Part shown: piece after piece, positions 28,519 through 37,191 of the stretch
Position numbering within the stretch: position 1 is the first letter of the stretch
How the letters are laid out: each line of letters opens with the position of its first letter
DNA from: CAVSLM01 sp963728895
Lineage (GTDB): Bacteria; Pseudomonadota; Gammaproteobacteria; JBBQDK01
Direction: 5' to 3'
Assembly (NCBI GenBank): GCA_963728895.1
Contig: CAVSLM010000002.1
Location: forward strand, 310,001-374,000
Length of the DNA: 64,000 nucleotides
Notes under the pieces: generated by a model
The model's database searches: none
Seen by the model: only the letters and a program-made list of their open reading frames with translations
What the model was told of the DNA's origin: nothing
Made by a program: the position numbers and the translations under genes

Positions 28519-28582
28519 ACAGACAACTTGTCAGTGCCGTTTCTGACGAAATTGTCAGATGACATGTCAATTCTGTCTGGTC
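28519..28582. promoter_or_regulatory. Cluster of TGTC/GACA dyads
   Basis: Within 64 bases there are CTGAC-GAAATT-GTCAG (28543-28558), the palindrome TGACATGTCA (28560-28569) and further GACA/TGTC half-sites; CATGTCA recurs at about 28733 and 28749. The spacing suggests an operator region for a dimeric regulator acting on the minus-strand cytochromes. No promoter is clear. Confidence 0.35.
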
Positions 28583-28904
28583 AGTTCCTTGCCGCCAGCG
28601 CGCGACGTTCCCCCTTCCTGCACTGGGCACAATCCGAGTGCAATTTGAGTGCCGCTACTGATAGCCCATTGCCAATCAAAGGTTTCTCCTTCGTTGGACG
28701 ATGTGCGCCCGTGTGCTTGTAAAGTGCGTCGACATGTCATGGCCAGCATGTCACATTCGTCAAAACCCGTGGATTGAGTCACTTGGAGCCGAAAGGTGCC
28801 GGCACGCACCGTCGAGGTGCAAGAAGGTCGCCTGAGTGCGTGTAAGGTCAGCCGACAGGCGAATAGTGCGGGCTTACTGAAGCATTCGCTAATACGGCCT
28901 GGTC

Positions 28905-29083
28905 GAGCCCGGAAATCTCACCAGCATCCCGGGAGCTGGCCGGAATTCGCAGCCGCCAGAACCGGGATGGGACAGCGGCGTGAACCGAGTGTCGTGGTTC
29001 GGTGATCGTGAAGCATCCAGGTCTTCCCCGGCATCCATTCACTTGCCGGTCAACCGCCGGCCGGCTGATGAGATTTCCCGGTC
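28905..29083. repeat. MITE-like element, copy D (longest)
   Basis: 179 bp with imperfect terminal inverted repeats: GAGCCCGGAAATCTCACCAGC at the left and GCTGATGAGATTTCCCGGTC at the right. Its left 50 bases match copy A and its inner and right parts match copy B. No coding capacity. Confidence 0.75.
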
Positions 29084-29184
29084 AGCGGAGCGATCGGCAA
29101 CATCCCGTGATGTCACCGCGGGTCTGCCAGAACCCGCAGCGGCGCTCCGGTCAGGGTCGGAAATCGCCCGCGACGCAAACGCGA

Positions 29185-29970
29185 CTATTTGACCGCTTCC
29201 CAGAGCCGGTCGAGCTCGGCCGGCGTCATGTTCTCCAAGGTGCATCCCTGGCCGGCGGCGCGCCGTTCCATTTGCCGAAAGCGGGTTTCGAACTTCTGGT
29301 TGGCCGCGCGCAGCACTGCTTCCGAGTCGACGCCGGCATGTCGCGCCAGGTTGACACAGCTGAACAGCAGGTCGCCGATTTCCTCGGCGACCGCACGCTC
29401 CGACTCGGGGGACGCGAGCGCCGCACGCACCTCGTCGAGCTCTTCCGCGACTTTGTCCACTACGCCGTCGACGTGCTCCCAGTCGAAGCCCACCAGTGCC
29501 GCCCGGCGCTGCAGCTTTCCGGCTCGCGTCACGGCCGGCAGCGTACGCGCGACACCGTCCAGAGCGCTGTGCGGCTGCCCGGTTCCGTTCGCTGCAAGCC
29601 TCCGCTCCTCCGCCTTGCGCCGCTCCCAGTCCGAGCTCTGGGCTGCCACATCCGCTACCTCTCCTTCGCCAAACACGTGCGGGTGGCGGCGCACCAGCTT
29701 GTCGCAGATGGCGGCGACCACGTCGTCGAAGTCGAAGTGACCCTGCTCGCGGGCAAGCTGCGCGTAGAACACGGTCTGGAACAGCAGGTCCCCCAGCTCA
29801 TCGCACAGCTCGGCTGCCGCGCCGCGCTCGATGGAGTCCGCGACCTCGTAGGCCTCCTCTATCGTGTGCGGAACGATACTGGCGAAGGTCTGCGCCCGAT
29901 CCCAGGGACAGCCCCGCTCGGGATCGCGCAGCCGCGCCATGATGGCCAGGAGCTCGTCGATGTGGCTCAA
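29185..29970 (-). CDS. mazG: Nucleoside triphosphate pyrophosphohydrolase MazG
   Basis: 261 residues, the usual MazG length, with two tandem all-alpha NTP-PPase halves. Each has the metal-binding EExxE...ExxD pattern: TIEEAYEV with DELGDLLF in the first half and AEELDEV with EEIGDLLF in the second. It hydrolyses (d)NTPs to monophosphate and pyrophosphate, cleaning aberrant nucleotides or tuning the stringent response. The start is TTG 29970. A small conserved gene lies 107 bases upstream on the same strand and is probably co-transcribed. Confidence 0.94.
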   Translation of the reverse strand: MSHIDELLAIMARLRDPERGCPWDRAQTFASIVPHTIEEAYEVADSIERGAAAELCDELGDLLFQTVFYAQLAREQGHFDFDDVVAAICDKLVRRHPHVFGEGEVADVAAQSSDWERRKAEERRLAANGTGQPHSALDGVARTLPAVTRAGKLQRRAALVGFDWEHVDGVVDKVAEELDEVRAALASPESERAVAEEIGDLLFSCVNLARHAGVDSEAVLRAANQKFETRFRQMERRAAGQGCTLENMTPAELDRLWEAVK

Positions 29971-30077
29971 GTGTCAGGATTCCTGCTTCGGTGCGGCCGC
30001 TCGGGGCGCGGCGCGCGCGGTGCGGCCCTGCTCCACTGCCAGCGGCGGCGCGGCGTGAAGGCAGCAGCCCGACTGCC

Positions 30078-30422
30078 TCATGACAATGGAACGAGGGCTT
30101 CGTCGGCCAGCCCCAGGGCCTTGCTCACGATCGGTATGACCCCGGACACGAAGTCATCGGGCGTGCGCACGCCCTCGGCCACCCCCATGTCCTCGTTGAA
30201 ACCTTCGGCGATGACCCGTATGCGCTGTCTGCCGGGCCCCTGCGGACCGCGCTCGGCGGTGACAAAAAAGAACGGCTTGCTCGCCCCCTCTCGCACCACC
30301 CCGAGCACGTACTGGTAGTCGCGACCATCACCGCTCTCGACCTCGCCCAGCACGACGACGTTGTATTCGCCGAACTGGTAGCGACGTTTGGGAACTGCGC
30401 TCCTGATGACGGGTGCATCCAT
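30078..30422 (-). CDS. Conserved protein of unknown function
   Basis: 114 residues, predicted soluble alpha/beta protein, with YQFGEYNVVVLGEV and KPFFFVTAERGP. No family recognised. GGAGG lies eight bases before ATG 30422, which makes the start and the gene credible. It precedes mazG. Confidence 0.72.
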   Translation of the reverse strand: MDAPVIRSAVPKRRYQFGEYNVVVLGEVESGDGRDYQYVLGVVREGASKPFFFVTAERGPQGPGRQRIRVIAEGFNEDMGVAEGVRTPDDFVSGVIPIVSKALGLADEALVPLS

Positions 30423-30680
30423 GTTCTGCCTCCGTGAGCCCGTGGCGGTGCGCGTCCGGAGGATTATCGGTCATGGCTGCGCGCAGCGCCAACCCGCGAT
30501 GTTCGTCGCACCCGAGACGCGCCGCCCGCCGGATTGTCCAAGACCCTGCATTTCTTCGCATGCGCGAAGCCGCGGGCTGCGGGGCGGCGCCACGCGCGAG
30601 GTGGTGGTAAAGTCGCGGCGGCGCGGCACACATAGGTGCCGGCACCATACACCGACGAGTCCCGGGAACAAGACCGCACC

Positions 30681-31595
30681 GTGCCCGACGTGCTGTTACA
30701 AATGGCCGCGCTGATCGCGGCGGGGGTGGTCTGGCGTCATGTGGCGCCTGCGGGTGTGGACCTGGAAGCGAGCCGCCGCACGCTGACGGGCCTGGTGTTC
30801 TCGCTGCTGTTGCCGGCCCTTGTGCTGCAGGTACTATGGCAGGCACCGCTCGGTACGCAGAGCCTGAACATCGCCCTGGTCGCGTCGGCCGGCGTGCTCG
30901 CGGGCATGGCCGTAGCTTGGGTGGTATATGGTTGGGCTCGTGTGCCAACTCCAAGCATGGGCGCACTGCTGCTCGCCGCCGCCTTTCCCAACGCCACCTA
31001 CCTGGGTCTGCCGATGCTCGAGAAGACGCTCGGACCCTGGGCTCGGAGCATCGCCATCCAGTACGACCTGTTCGCCTGCACGCCGTTGCTGCTGACCCTC
31101 GGACTGTACGTTGCGCGGGTCCACGGGGGCGATCCCGCGAAACGGGTCGAGCGCTGGGCGCTCCTGCGTGTGCCGCCACTCTGGGCGGCGGTGGTCGCGG
31201 TCGTGCTCAACGTATGGGGCGTACCGATGCCGGAATGGCTGCAAGGGATACTCGGCGCTTTTGCCGCCGGCGTCGTGCCGCTGATGCTGATCGCGCTGGG
31301 CATGAGCCTGCAGTCAAGCGCCTGGCGTGGACATTTCGCGCCGCTGGTGGTACCGGTGGTCGCGATCCAGCTGCTGCTGATGCCGGCGCTGGTCTGGCTG
31401 CTGGCACGGCAGGCGGGGCTCGCGGGAAAAGTGCTGACCGCGGTGACACTCGAGGGCGCCATGCCCAGCATGGTGCTGGGTGTGGCGATATGCGATCGGT
31501 ACCGGCTCGACACCGGACTTTACGCCGCCGCCGTCACCTTCTCGACGCTGGCCGCGGCGTTGAGCCTGCCGTTGTGGTTTCGCTGGCTGGGCTAA
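30681..31595 (+). CDS. AEC-family (auxin efflux carrier-like) transporter
   Basis: 304 residues with about ten hydrophobic segments in two five-helix halves, each with a crossing Asn/Gly-Pro region (FPNATYLGLPM, LEGAMPSMVLGVAI), as in AEC permeases that export carboxylic acids or related anions. Start GTG 30681; the frame to 30636 is likely leader. Its stop codon overlaps that of the convergent gene at 31592. Substrate unknown. Confidence 0.88.
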   Translation: MPDVLLQMAALIAAGVVWRHVAPAGVDLEASRRTLTGLVFSLLLPALVLQVLWQAPLGTQSLNIALVASAGVLAGMAVAWVVYGWARVPTPSMGALLLAAAFPNATYLGLPMLEKTLGPWARSIAIQYDLFACTPLLLTLGLYVARVHGGDPAKRVERWALLRVPPLWAAVVAVVLNVWGVPMPEWLQGILGAFAAGVVPLMLIALGMSLQSSAWRGHFAPLVVPVVAIQLLLMPALVWLLARQAGLAGKVLTAVTLEGAMPSMVLGVAICDRYRLDTGLYAAAVTFSTLAAALSLPLWFRWLG

Positions 31596-31897
31596 GTCTC
31601 GTCACCGGGCTTGTTCTTCACAAGGCCGGTCTTGTGCAACGGTACCACGACTTCGCCCCGGGGCCGTGGCTCATCGACGTAGCGCGGGCGATCGTCCATG
31701 GGGCGGCCCGCGGCCAGCGCCAGCTCCTGTTCACGCTCGCTGATCAATATCAGGCAGTTGCGAAGCTGATCGATGGTCGCATCCTTGAGCGGATGGATCA
31801 GCCCAGGCTGAGTGGCGGTATCCTTGATGACGTCGGTAAGCGTCCTTTTTACCGCTCGCAGAATGATCTCTTCCTTCGAAAGGGTATCGCTGCTCAT
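31592..31897 (-). CDS. Conserved hypothetical protein, 101 aa
   Basis: A small helical protein with EEIILRAVKRTLTDVIKDT and DATIDQLRNCLILISEREQEL, then a basic, proline-rich tail. I recognise it as a type conserved among gammaproteobacteria but cannot name a function. It lies 70 bases after the Rsd-like gene on the same strand. Its final TAG overlaps the TAA of the transporter gene. Confidence 0.75.
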   Translation of the reverse strand: MSSDTLSKEEIILRAVKRTLTDVIKDTATQPGLIHPLKDATIDQLRNCLILISEREQELALAAGRPMDDRPRYVDEPRPRGEVVVPLHKTGLVKNKPGDET

Positions 31898-31967
31898 GAC
31901 GTGCTCCGGTGGCGAAGCGCCCGCGGTGTGCGTGCAACGGGTGGAATGGATCGCACCCGGGCAGGGC

Positions 31968-32414
31968 CTAGCCGCGCAGCGCGCGGATCAGGCGGTCTTC
32001 CAATTCCACTCGACTGATCAACGCTTCGCCCAGGCGCGCCAGATCGTTGGGCAACTGTGTGAAGTTCTCTTCGTCGAAGTCGCAGTCGTACTTGTCGTTG
32101 AAGTCGACGATGAGCTGCGTGATGTCGACGATGCGCGGATAGACTTCGCTTGCCACCAGCATCACCGGGCGGCGGCGTTCCGTCTGTTCGTCTATGTACT
32201 TGTAAAGCTGGAAATGCGCGCTCGCGGTGTAATCGATCAACGCCTGGCAGAAGCGCTGCAGCAGTTCGTGTGCCGATTGGTCGCGGGACTCGGCAAGACG
32301 CGTGACCAGCTGGCTATACAGTCCCAGCGCGTCCACACGCGAAGCCACCAGCGAGCCAATCAACTGGCGGGATTTGGCGCGCCGATCGGGAGGGTTCTCG
32401 TCCACGGACAGCAT
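31968..32414 (-). CDS. Rsd/AlgQ-type sigma factor regulator
   Basis: 148 residues, all alpha-helical, with the family core LQRFCQALIDYTASAHFQLYKYI and a C-terminal helix pair. Rsd/AlgQ proteins bind domain 4 of sigma-70 (and HPr) and shift RNA polymerase toward alternative sigma factors; they are characteristic of Gammaproteobacteria. Start ATG 32414 has AGGTGA upstream. It is followed by the small conserved gene and preceded by purT. Confidence 0.85.
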   Translation of the reverse strand: MLSVDENPPDRRAKSRQLIGSLVASRVDALGLYSQLVTRLAESRDQSAHELLQRFCQALIDYTASAHFQLYKYIDEQTERRRPVMLVASEVYPRIVDITQLIVDFNDKYDCDFDEENFTQLPNDLARLGEALISRVELEDRLIRALRG

Positions 32415-32481
32415 CTTTGCGTTCACCTGTCGTTTCCGAAATGGTATAGGCAATCGGGTGCAAAAGCCAATGCCCGGGCCG

Positions 32482-33684
32482 TCACTCGGCGACCACGGGG
32501 TGCACGCCGGACGCGACGCTGCGCGCACGGTCCCGTGCCTGCGCGAGATCGCTTCCGGTCGCGAGCGCAACACCCATACGGCGTTTGGGAAACGCCTTCG
32601 GCCAGCCGAACAGCCGCAGGTCGGACTCGGGTACCCGCAGCGCCTCATCCACGCCTTCGAACGCGATCCCGGCCCCCTCGATCCCGCCGTAGATCACTGC
32701 GCTCGCGCCCGGTGCCCGCATCGCCACCGAGACCGGCAGGCCGAGAATCGCACGGGCGTGCAGCTCGAACTCGCTTTGGCACTGGCTCGCCATCGTGACC
32801 ATGCCGGTGTCTTGGGGACGCGGGCTGACTTCATTGAACCACACCCGATCCCCCTGCACGAACAGCTCCACACCGAATAGACCCGTTCCGCCCAGGGCGG
32901 AGGTGACCGCACCTGCGATGTGCTTTGCGCCGGCGAGCGCCACAGCCGTCATCGGGTGGGGCTGCCAGCTTTCCACATAATCGCCGTCGACCCGCTTGTG
33001 GCCGATGGGGTCACAATAGAGGGTTTCCGTCCGACCGCCGGCGCCAAGCACACGCACCGTAAGCAACGTGATTTCATAGTCGAAGCGGATCCGCTCCTCG
33101 ACGATCACCCGGGCACCCCGCACCCGCGCGCCGCGCACCGCGTATTCCCAGGCGCCTTGGACGTCTTCGGGACCTTCCACGCTCGACAGACCCTTTCCCG
33201 AGGACGACATCACCGGCTTGACGACGCAGGGATAACCGATGGCCTTGTCGATGACCATGCGCAGCTCATTGGCGCTGCCGGCGAAGCCAAAGCGCGAGGT
33301 GGGCAGCTCGAGCTGGTCGGTGGCGAGACGCCGGATGCCCTCGCGGTTCATGGTGAGCTGCACCGCACCCGCAGTGGGGATCACACGGCACAAACCTTCC
33401 TGTTCGAGCGCGACGAGCGCGTCGCTTGCGATCGCCTCGATCTCCGGCACCACCAAGGCCGGGCGCTCCTGCTCGATCAGTGCCCGCAGCGCCGCAGGAT
33501 CCGTCATGTCGATCACGTGCCGGCGGTGCGCTACCTGGTGGCCCGGGGCATTGGGGTAACAGTCCACCGCCACGACCTCCACGCCGAGACGCTGCAATGC
33601 GATGATGACTTCCTTGCCGAGCTCCCCCGCTCCGAGGAGCATGACGCGCGTCGCCGAAGGACTCAACGGTGTGCCTATCCTCAT
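32482..33684 (-). CDS. purT: Formate-dependent GAR transformylase PurT
   Basis: 400 residues, an ATP-grasp enzyme. The N-terminal Rossmann part has MLLGAGELGKEV; the ATP loop is KPVMSSSGKG, with YEITLLTVR and FGVELFV following. It makes formyl-GAR from GAR, formate and ATP in purine synthesis, acting in the cytoplasm. Start ATG 33682-33684 has a G-rich ribosome site; the open frame to 34050 is antisense to the next gene and is rejected. Confidence 0.95.
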   Translation of the reverse strand: MRIGTPLSPSATRVMLLGAGELGKEVIIALQRLGVEVVAVDCYPNAPGHQVAHRRHVIDMTDPAALRALIEQERPALVVPEIEAIASDALVALEQEGLCRVIPTAGAVQLTMNREGIRRLATDQLELPTSRFGFAGSANELRMVIDKAIGYPCVVKPVMSSSGKGLSSVEGPEDVQGAWEYAVRGARVRGARVIVEERIRFDYEITLLTVRVLGAGGRTETLYCDPIGHKRVDGDYVESWQPHPMTAVALAGAKHIAGAVTSALGGTGLFGVELFVQGDRVWFNEVSPRPQDTGMVTMASQCQSEFELHARAILGLPVSVAMRAPGASAVIYGGIEGAGIAFEGVDEALRVPESDLRLFGWPKAFPKRRMGVALATGSDLAQARDRARSVASGVHPVVAE

Positions 33685-33891
33685 GATCGCCCCCCGTCCC
33701 AACCGGACCGCAGTATATATAAGGATCAGCTCGGGGAGCTGTCCATGGCTGCGCAGGCACACCCGACGTGGACCGGAACGCAGGGTGCGGCGTCCGCACG
33801 CGGACTCCGTCGGGTCGTGCGCAAATGACTGGACACAAAGACCGGAATGGTTCTTGTTTGTCCCCGACCCCAATTTTGAGAGGCGAAGAAC

Positions 33892-34545
33892 ATGAGCACT
33901 GAACCCGCTGCTTCTGCGCCGGTAGAGGCATTGCTTGCCATTGCACCGGGCTGCGCGCACTGCGCGGCGGTCCTGCAGGGTCTGACCGGGCTGCTCAAGG
34001 AAGGGGTCCTGGGACGGCTGGAGATCGTCAACCTCGGCGTGCTGCCCCACGTGGCGACGGAGCTCGGCATTCGTTCGGTACCCTGGACACGCATCGGCGC
34101 CTTCGAGCTCGAAGGCGCGCGCAGCCCCGCCGAGCTTCGCCGCTGGGCGGAGCGGGTCCGGGACCCCGCCGGCATGGGGGAGTGGTTCGCCGCGCTTCTG
34201 GAATCGGGCGGCCTCGAGCGGGTCGAGCAGCTGGTGCGGGCCGAGCCGGAACGAATGCAGGACCTGATACAGCTGCTGGCGGATCCGGAGCGCGAGCTGC
34301 AGGTACGCATCGGCGTGGGCGCGGTGCTCGAATCACTGCAGGGCACGGGACTCGCATTCACGGTGGTGGACGCGCTCGCTGAGCTGTCGCGCAGCAGCGA
34401 CGCGCGGGTACGCGCCGATGCCTGCCACGCTCTCGCGCTCACCGAAAGCGCCGCCGCGCTCCCGCACCTGCGCGCCTGCCTCGCGGACGCCAGTGCCGAC
34501 GTGCGGGAGATCGCCGCAGAAGGCCTGCATCTGTTGGGCGGATGA
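33892..34545 (+). CDS. Thioredoxin-like domain fused to HEAT repeats
   Basis: 217 residues. Residues 1-75 form a thioredoxin/glutaredoxin-like half with CAHC in IAPGCAHCAAVL and the cis-Pro region RSVPWTRIGAFE; residues 120-217 are two or three HEAT-like helical repeats (ARVRADACHALALTES, ADVREIAAEGLHLL). No signal peptide, so cytoplasmic. I infer a redox or thiol-transfer adaptor bound to a protein partner. GAGG precedes the ATG. Confidence 0.8.
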   Translation: MSTEPAASAPVEALLAIAPGCAHCAAVLQGLTGLLKEGVLGRLEIVNLGVLPHVATELGIRSVPWTRIGAFELEGARSPAELRRWAERVRDPAGMGEWFAALLESGGLERVEQLVRAEPERMQDLIQLLADPERELQVRIGVGAVLESLQGTGLAFTVVDALAELSRSSDARVRADACHALALTESAAALPHLRACLADASADVREIAAEGLHLLGG

Positions 34546-34647
34546 ATACCCCAAGCGCGGGATACCCCGGGCGCTCGGGGCACGACTATAATGCGCCCGT
34601 GCGTTACCTCCCCGCGCGGGAAGCTGACCCCGCAACAGGATCGCAAA

Positions 34648-34866
34648 ATGCCCTACTTCGTCTACAAGATGTTCCCCGGGAAACGGCTGGAGCTGGTCCA
34701 GCCGCACGCAGCGTTCAAGGACGCCAAGGCGCAGGCGAGCGCACTGCGCGCCGCCCTCGCGGCGCAGGACAACTACACCGTGCGGGTGATTTTCGCCAAG
34801 GACACGACCGAGGCGGAGCACCTGGTCGCGACCGAACGCCCGTTCGAGGTCAGGGGCGAGGAGTAG
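34648..34866 (+). CDS. Small conserved protein of unknown function
   Basis: 72 residues from ATG 34648 (ACAGGA upstream): MPYFVYKMF then an amphipathic helix and IFAKDTTEAEHLV. It resembles small proteins seen across autotrophic gammaproteobacteria, function unknown. It overlaps the end of the DUF1499 gene by 17 bases, tail to tail. Confidence 0.72.
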   Translation: MPYFVYKMFPGKRLELVQPHAAFKDAKAQASALRAALAAQDNYTVRVIFAKDTTEAEHLVATERPFEVRGEE

Positions 34867-35356
34867 TTTTCGCGGCGTTTCCAACCACCCGTTGCACCGC
34901 CTTCTCCAGATCGAGCACGTGGCGGGTATTCGCGCCGAAGTCGCCTCTTCCGACCCTGGACATGGATCGCACCCAGAGCACCGAGCCCTTGTCGTGGTCC
35001 TGCGGTGTGACCCACGCCCGTAGGTCGTCACGGAACCGCAGCAACGGCGTCACGGCGACCGCATGTACGTAGCGGGCCTGGGGGTCGGCCTCCACCACCT
35101 GCCAGCCGAGTGCGGCCACGGCATCGTGCAGTGCCTGGTAAAGTCGCTCGGGCGGTAAGGCATAGTGTTCGGGGCGTAGCTCCGGAAACAGGCTGTCCGG
35201 TCGCGTCTCGGCCGTGTTGGTGGTGAGATAGGTGTTCAGCCGTTTCGCGAGCCCGGGCGGCTCGCGCCAGGGCAGGCGATTGGCCAGCAGCGCTCCGGCA
35301 GTCAGCACGACTACCACTGCGACACCGACTGCGAGCACCAGCAACAGTCGTTGCAT
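34850..35356 (-). CDS. DUF1499 domain protein
   Basis: 168 residues: one N-terminal membrane segment (3-25) and a periplasmic DUF1499 domain with LYQALHDAVAALGWQVVE and RFRDDLRAWV. Family role unknown. Single gene; start ATG 35356. Confidence 0.82.
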   Translation of the reverse strand: MQRLLLVLAVGVAVVVVLTAGALLANRLPWREPPGLAKRLNTYLTTNTAETRPDSLFPELRPEHYALPPERLYQALHDAVAALGWQVVEADPQARYVHAVAVTPLLRFRDDLRAWVTPQDHDKGSVLWVRSMSRVGRGDFGANTRHVLDLEKAVQRVVGNAAKTTPRP

Positions 35357-35486
35357 CGATCACACTCCAATAACGTGTCTTGCAGCGCAGACGGCCGTCC
35401 GCGTCGCCGCCCATCCTATGCCATAATGACCCCCAGGTCGCGGCGTCCTGCGGCAGCGACCGTTCTTCGGCGGAGAGCATCGGGCC

Positions 35487-35939
35487 GTGGACGAAGACGA
35501 ATACAAGCGGACCTACAAGAGCGTCAACTCCCTGGTCTGCGCCTTCGAGAAGGCCATACTCAGCAGTCAGTGCTCCTGCGAGAAATCCACCCGCATCTTC
35601 ATTGCGGATCGCCAGGCCGGCGGCTGCGCTTCGCCTGTCGCACAACGCGAGTGTCGTGAGCTACTGGTACTGTTGCGCAGGAATGCGGCATTCGCACTCA
35701 AGCTCACCAGCGTCGGCGGTCCGTTGCCTCATGCAAAGGAGATGAAAGTCCAGTGCGGCGGCCTGCTCGGTATACAGAGCCTGCTCTATCCCGACGGACC
35801 GCCGAACCGCGTACAGAACGTGTACGGGCTCGTGCGGACGGCGCAGGAATGCTACGGCAACCTGGATAGCCTGCCGTTTTCGGAAGTGATCCAATCCATC
35901 GCCCGCTTCCAGGCGCGCCGCCGCCCCGTCAGCCGGTAA
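35487..35939 (+). CDS. Conserved cysteine-containing protein
   Basis: 150 residues from GTG 35487. The N-terminal half has clustered cysteines (CAFEKAILSSQCSCEK, QAGGCASP, RECREL) that could bind a metal or Fe-S cluster; the C-terminal half is helical. No family recognised. It sits 112 bases before phosphoribulokinase on the same strand, so a common transcript is possible. Confidence 0.72.
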   Translation: MDEDEYKRTYKSVNSLVCAFEKAILSSQCSCEKSTRIFIADRQAGGCASPVAQRECRELLVLLRRNAAFALKLTSVGGPLPHAKEMKVQCGGLLGIQSLLYPDGPPNRVQNVYGLVRTAQECYGNLDSLPFSEVIQSIARFQARRRPVSR

Positions 35940-36050
35940 AGAAGCGGCGGCAGGCCTGCCGTCGACCCGCCGTGCAGCGTCCCCGGGGCTTTTCCCTGCG
36001 CGCGATTTGAGGTAAAAACTCGACTTCACCCACACGCCCCGGGGACTGCC

Positions 36051-37022
36051 GTGTCAACAGAGCACCCCGTCATCGCCGTCACAGGCTCATCCGGCGCCGG
36101 TACCACCACGGTGCGGCACGCCTTCGACTATGTCTTTACCAACGAGGGCATCAAGGCGGTGTTCGTCGAGGGCAACAGCTTCCGGCGCTACGGTCGCGTT
36201 GAAATGAAGCGTGTGGTGGAGAACTCCCACCGACTCGGAAATCCGGTCAGCCACTTCGGTCCCGAATCGAACGAGTTCGACCGTCTCGAGGCACTGTTCC
36301 GCGACTACGGCGCTACCGGCAGCGGCAAGATGCGCCACTACATCGACGACCAGAACAAGGCGGGGCGCTTCGGGCAGGAGGTCGGGACGTTCACGCCATG
36401 GGAGAGCATAGCGCCCGGCAGCGACCTGCTGTTCTACGAGGGTCTGCACGGCGGCGTGGTGGCATCGACCTGGACGCGGCGTCAGATGAGCCCGTCACAC
36501 AATCCGCGGGTGGCCCGGGAACGGCGCACGCTCGACCAGGGAGAGGCGCGCGGCGTGGATATCGCACGCTGGGTCGACCTTCTGATCGGCGTCGTTCCGA
36601 TCATGAACCTGGAATGGATACAGAAGATTCACCGCGACTGCGGCAAGAAGGGTTGTCCACCGCAGCAGGTCACGGCCACCATCCTGCGCCGGATGGACGA
36701 CTACGTGCATTTCATCGTGCCGCAGTTCTCACTCTCGGACATCAACTTCCAGCGCGTGCCTCTGGTGGACACTTCCAATCCCTTCATCGCCATGGACGTG
36801 CCGAGCTCGTCGGAAAGCATGGTCGTGGTGCGCTTCCGCGAGCCGCACAAACACAACATCGCGCAGCTGCTGAAAAGCATCGACGGCGCATTGATGTCTC
36901 GCTCCAACACCATGGTGATTCCCGGTGGCGAGATGGGCCACGCGCTGTACCTGGTGTGCGAACCCCTCGTCCATCGGTTGCGCGAGGCCCGGGACCGGGC
37001 GCGACCGACTGCATGGGTTTAG
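36051..37022 (+). CDS. prk: Phosphoribulokinase
   Basis: 323 residues, ATP-dependent kinase making ribulose-1,5-bisphosphate from ribulose-5-phosphate for the Calvin cycle. Visible: P-loop GSSGAGTTT (12-20), EGNSFRRY, LLFYEGLHGG, LLIGVVPIMNLEWIQKIHRD, PQFSLSDINFQRVPLVDTSNPF and VIPGGEMG. Proteobacterial enzymes have about 290 residues; the excess is an Arg-rich insertion of roughly 30 residues between GLHGG and DLLIGVVP. Start GTG 36051. A cytoplasmic enzyme whose active residues look complete. A protein kinase and PP2C phosphatase follow. RuBisCO is not in this window, so autotrophy is inferred. Confidence 0.92.
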   Translation: MSTEHPVIAVTGSSGAGTTTVRHAFDYVFTNEGIKAVFVEGNSFRRYGRVEMKRVVENSHRLGNPVSHFGPESNEFDRLEALFRDYGATGSGKMRHYIDDQNKAGRFGQEVGTFTPWESIAPGSDLLFYEGLHGGVVASTWTRRQMSPSHNPRVARERRTLDQGEARGVDIARWVDLLIGVVPIMNLEWIQKIHRDCGKKGCPPQQVTATILRRMDDYVHFIVPQFSLSDINFQRVPLVDTSNPFIAMDVPSSSESMVVVRFREPHKHNIAQLLKSIDGALMSRSNTMVIPGGEMGHALYLVCEPLVHRLREARDRARPTAWV

Positions 37023-37191
37023 CCCGATCATCTCAGCGCGCGGCGGTCGAACGGCGTACGAGATGCGGGTTGAATCCGGTACTCTGGCGTAGCCCGAGGA
37101 CCCTTTACGCAAAAGTTGGGGGAAACTTGGCCGACCCGCAAGAGACCGCGCGCAGAACGAAGCTGCCGGTCTCCGTGACAGATGCGGGTTA
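37022..37191. repeat. Possible degenerate MITE-like element, copy E
   Basis: After the phosphoribulokinase stop the sequence TAGCCCGATCATCTCA is matched about 165 bases later by the inverted TGACAGATGCGGGTTA, similar to the ends of copy C. The middle is unrelated. If real, its right end overlaps the first codons proposed for the kinase gene. Confidence 0.35.

Larger units (their letters stand above)
27889..29184. other. Long intergenic region upstream of the cytochromes
   Basis: About 1.3 kb, less GC-rich than its surroundings, with no confident gene. It holds the leader of the cytochrome operon, a 16-codon ORF with a strong ribosome site (28016-28066, minus), a cluster of TGTC/GACA motifs (28519-28582) and a MITE-like element (28905-29083). 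No sigma-70 promoter with both boxes is convincing. Confidence 0.55.
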
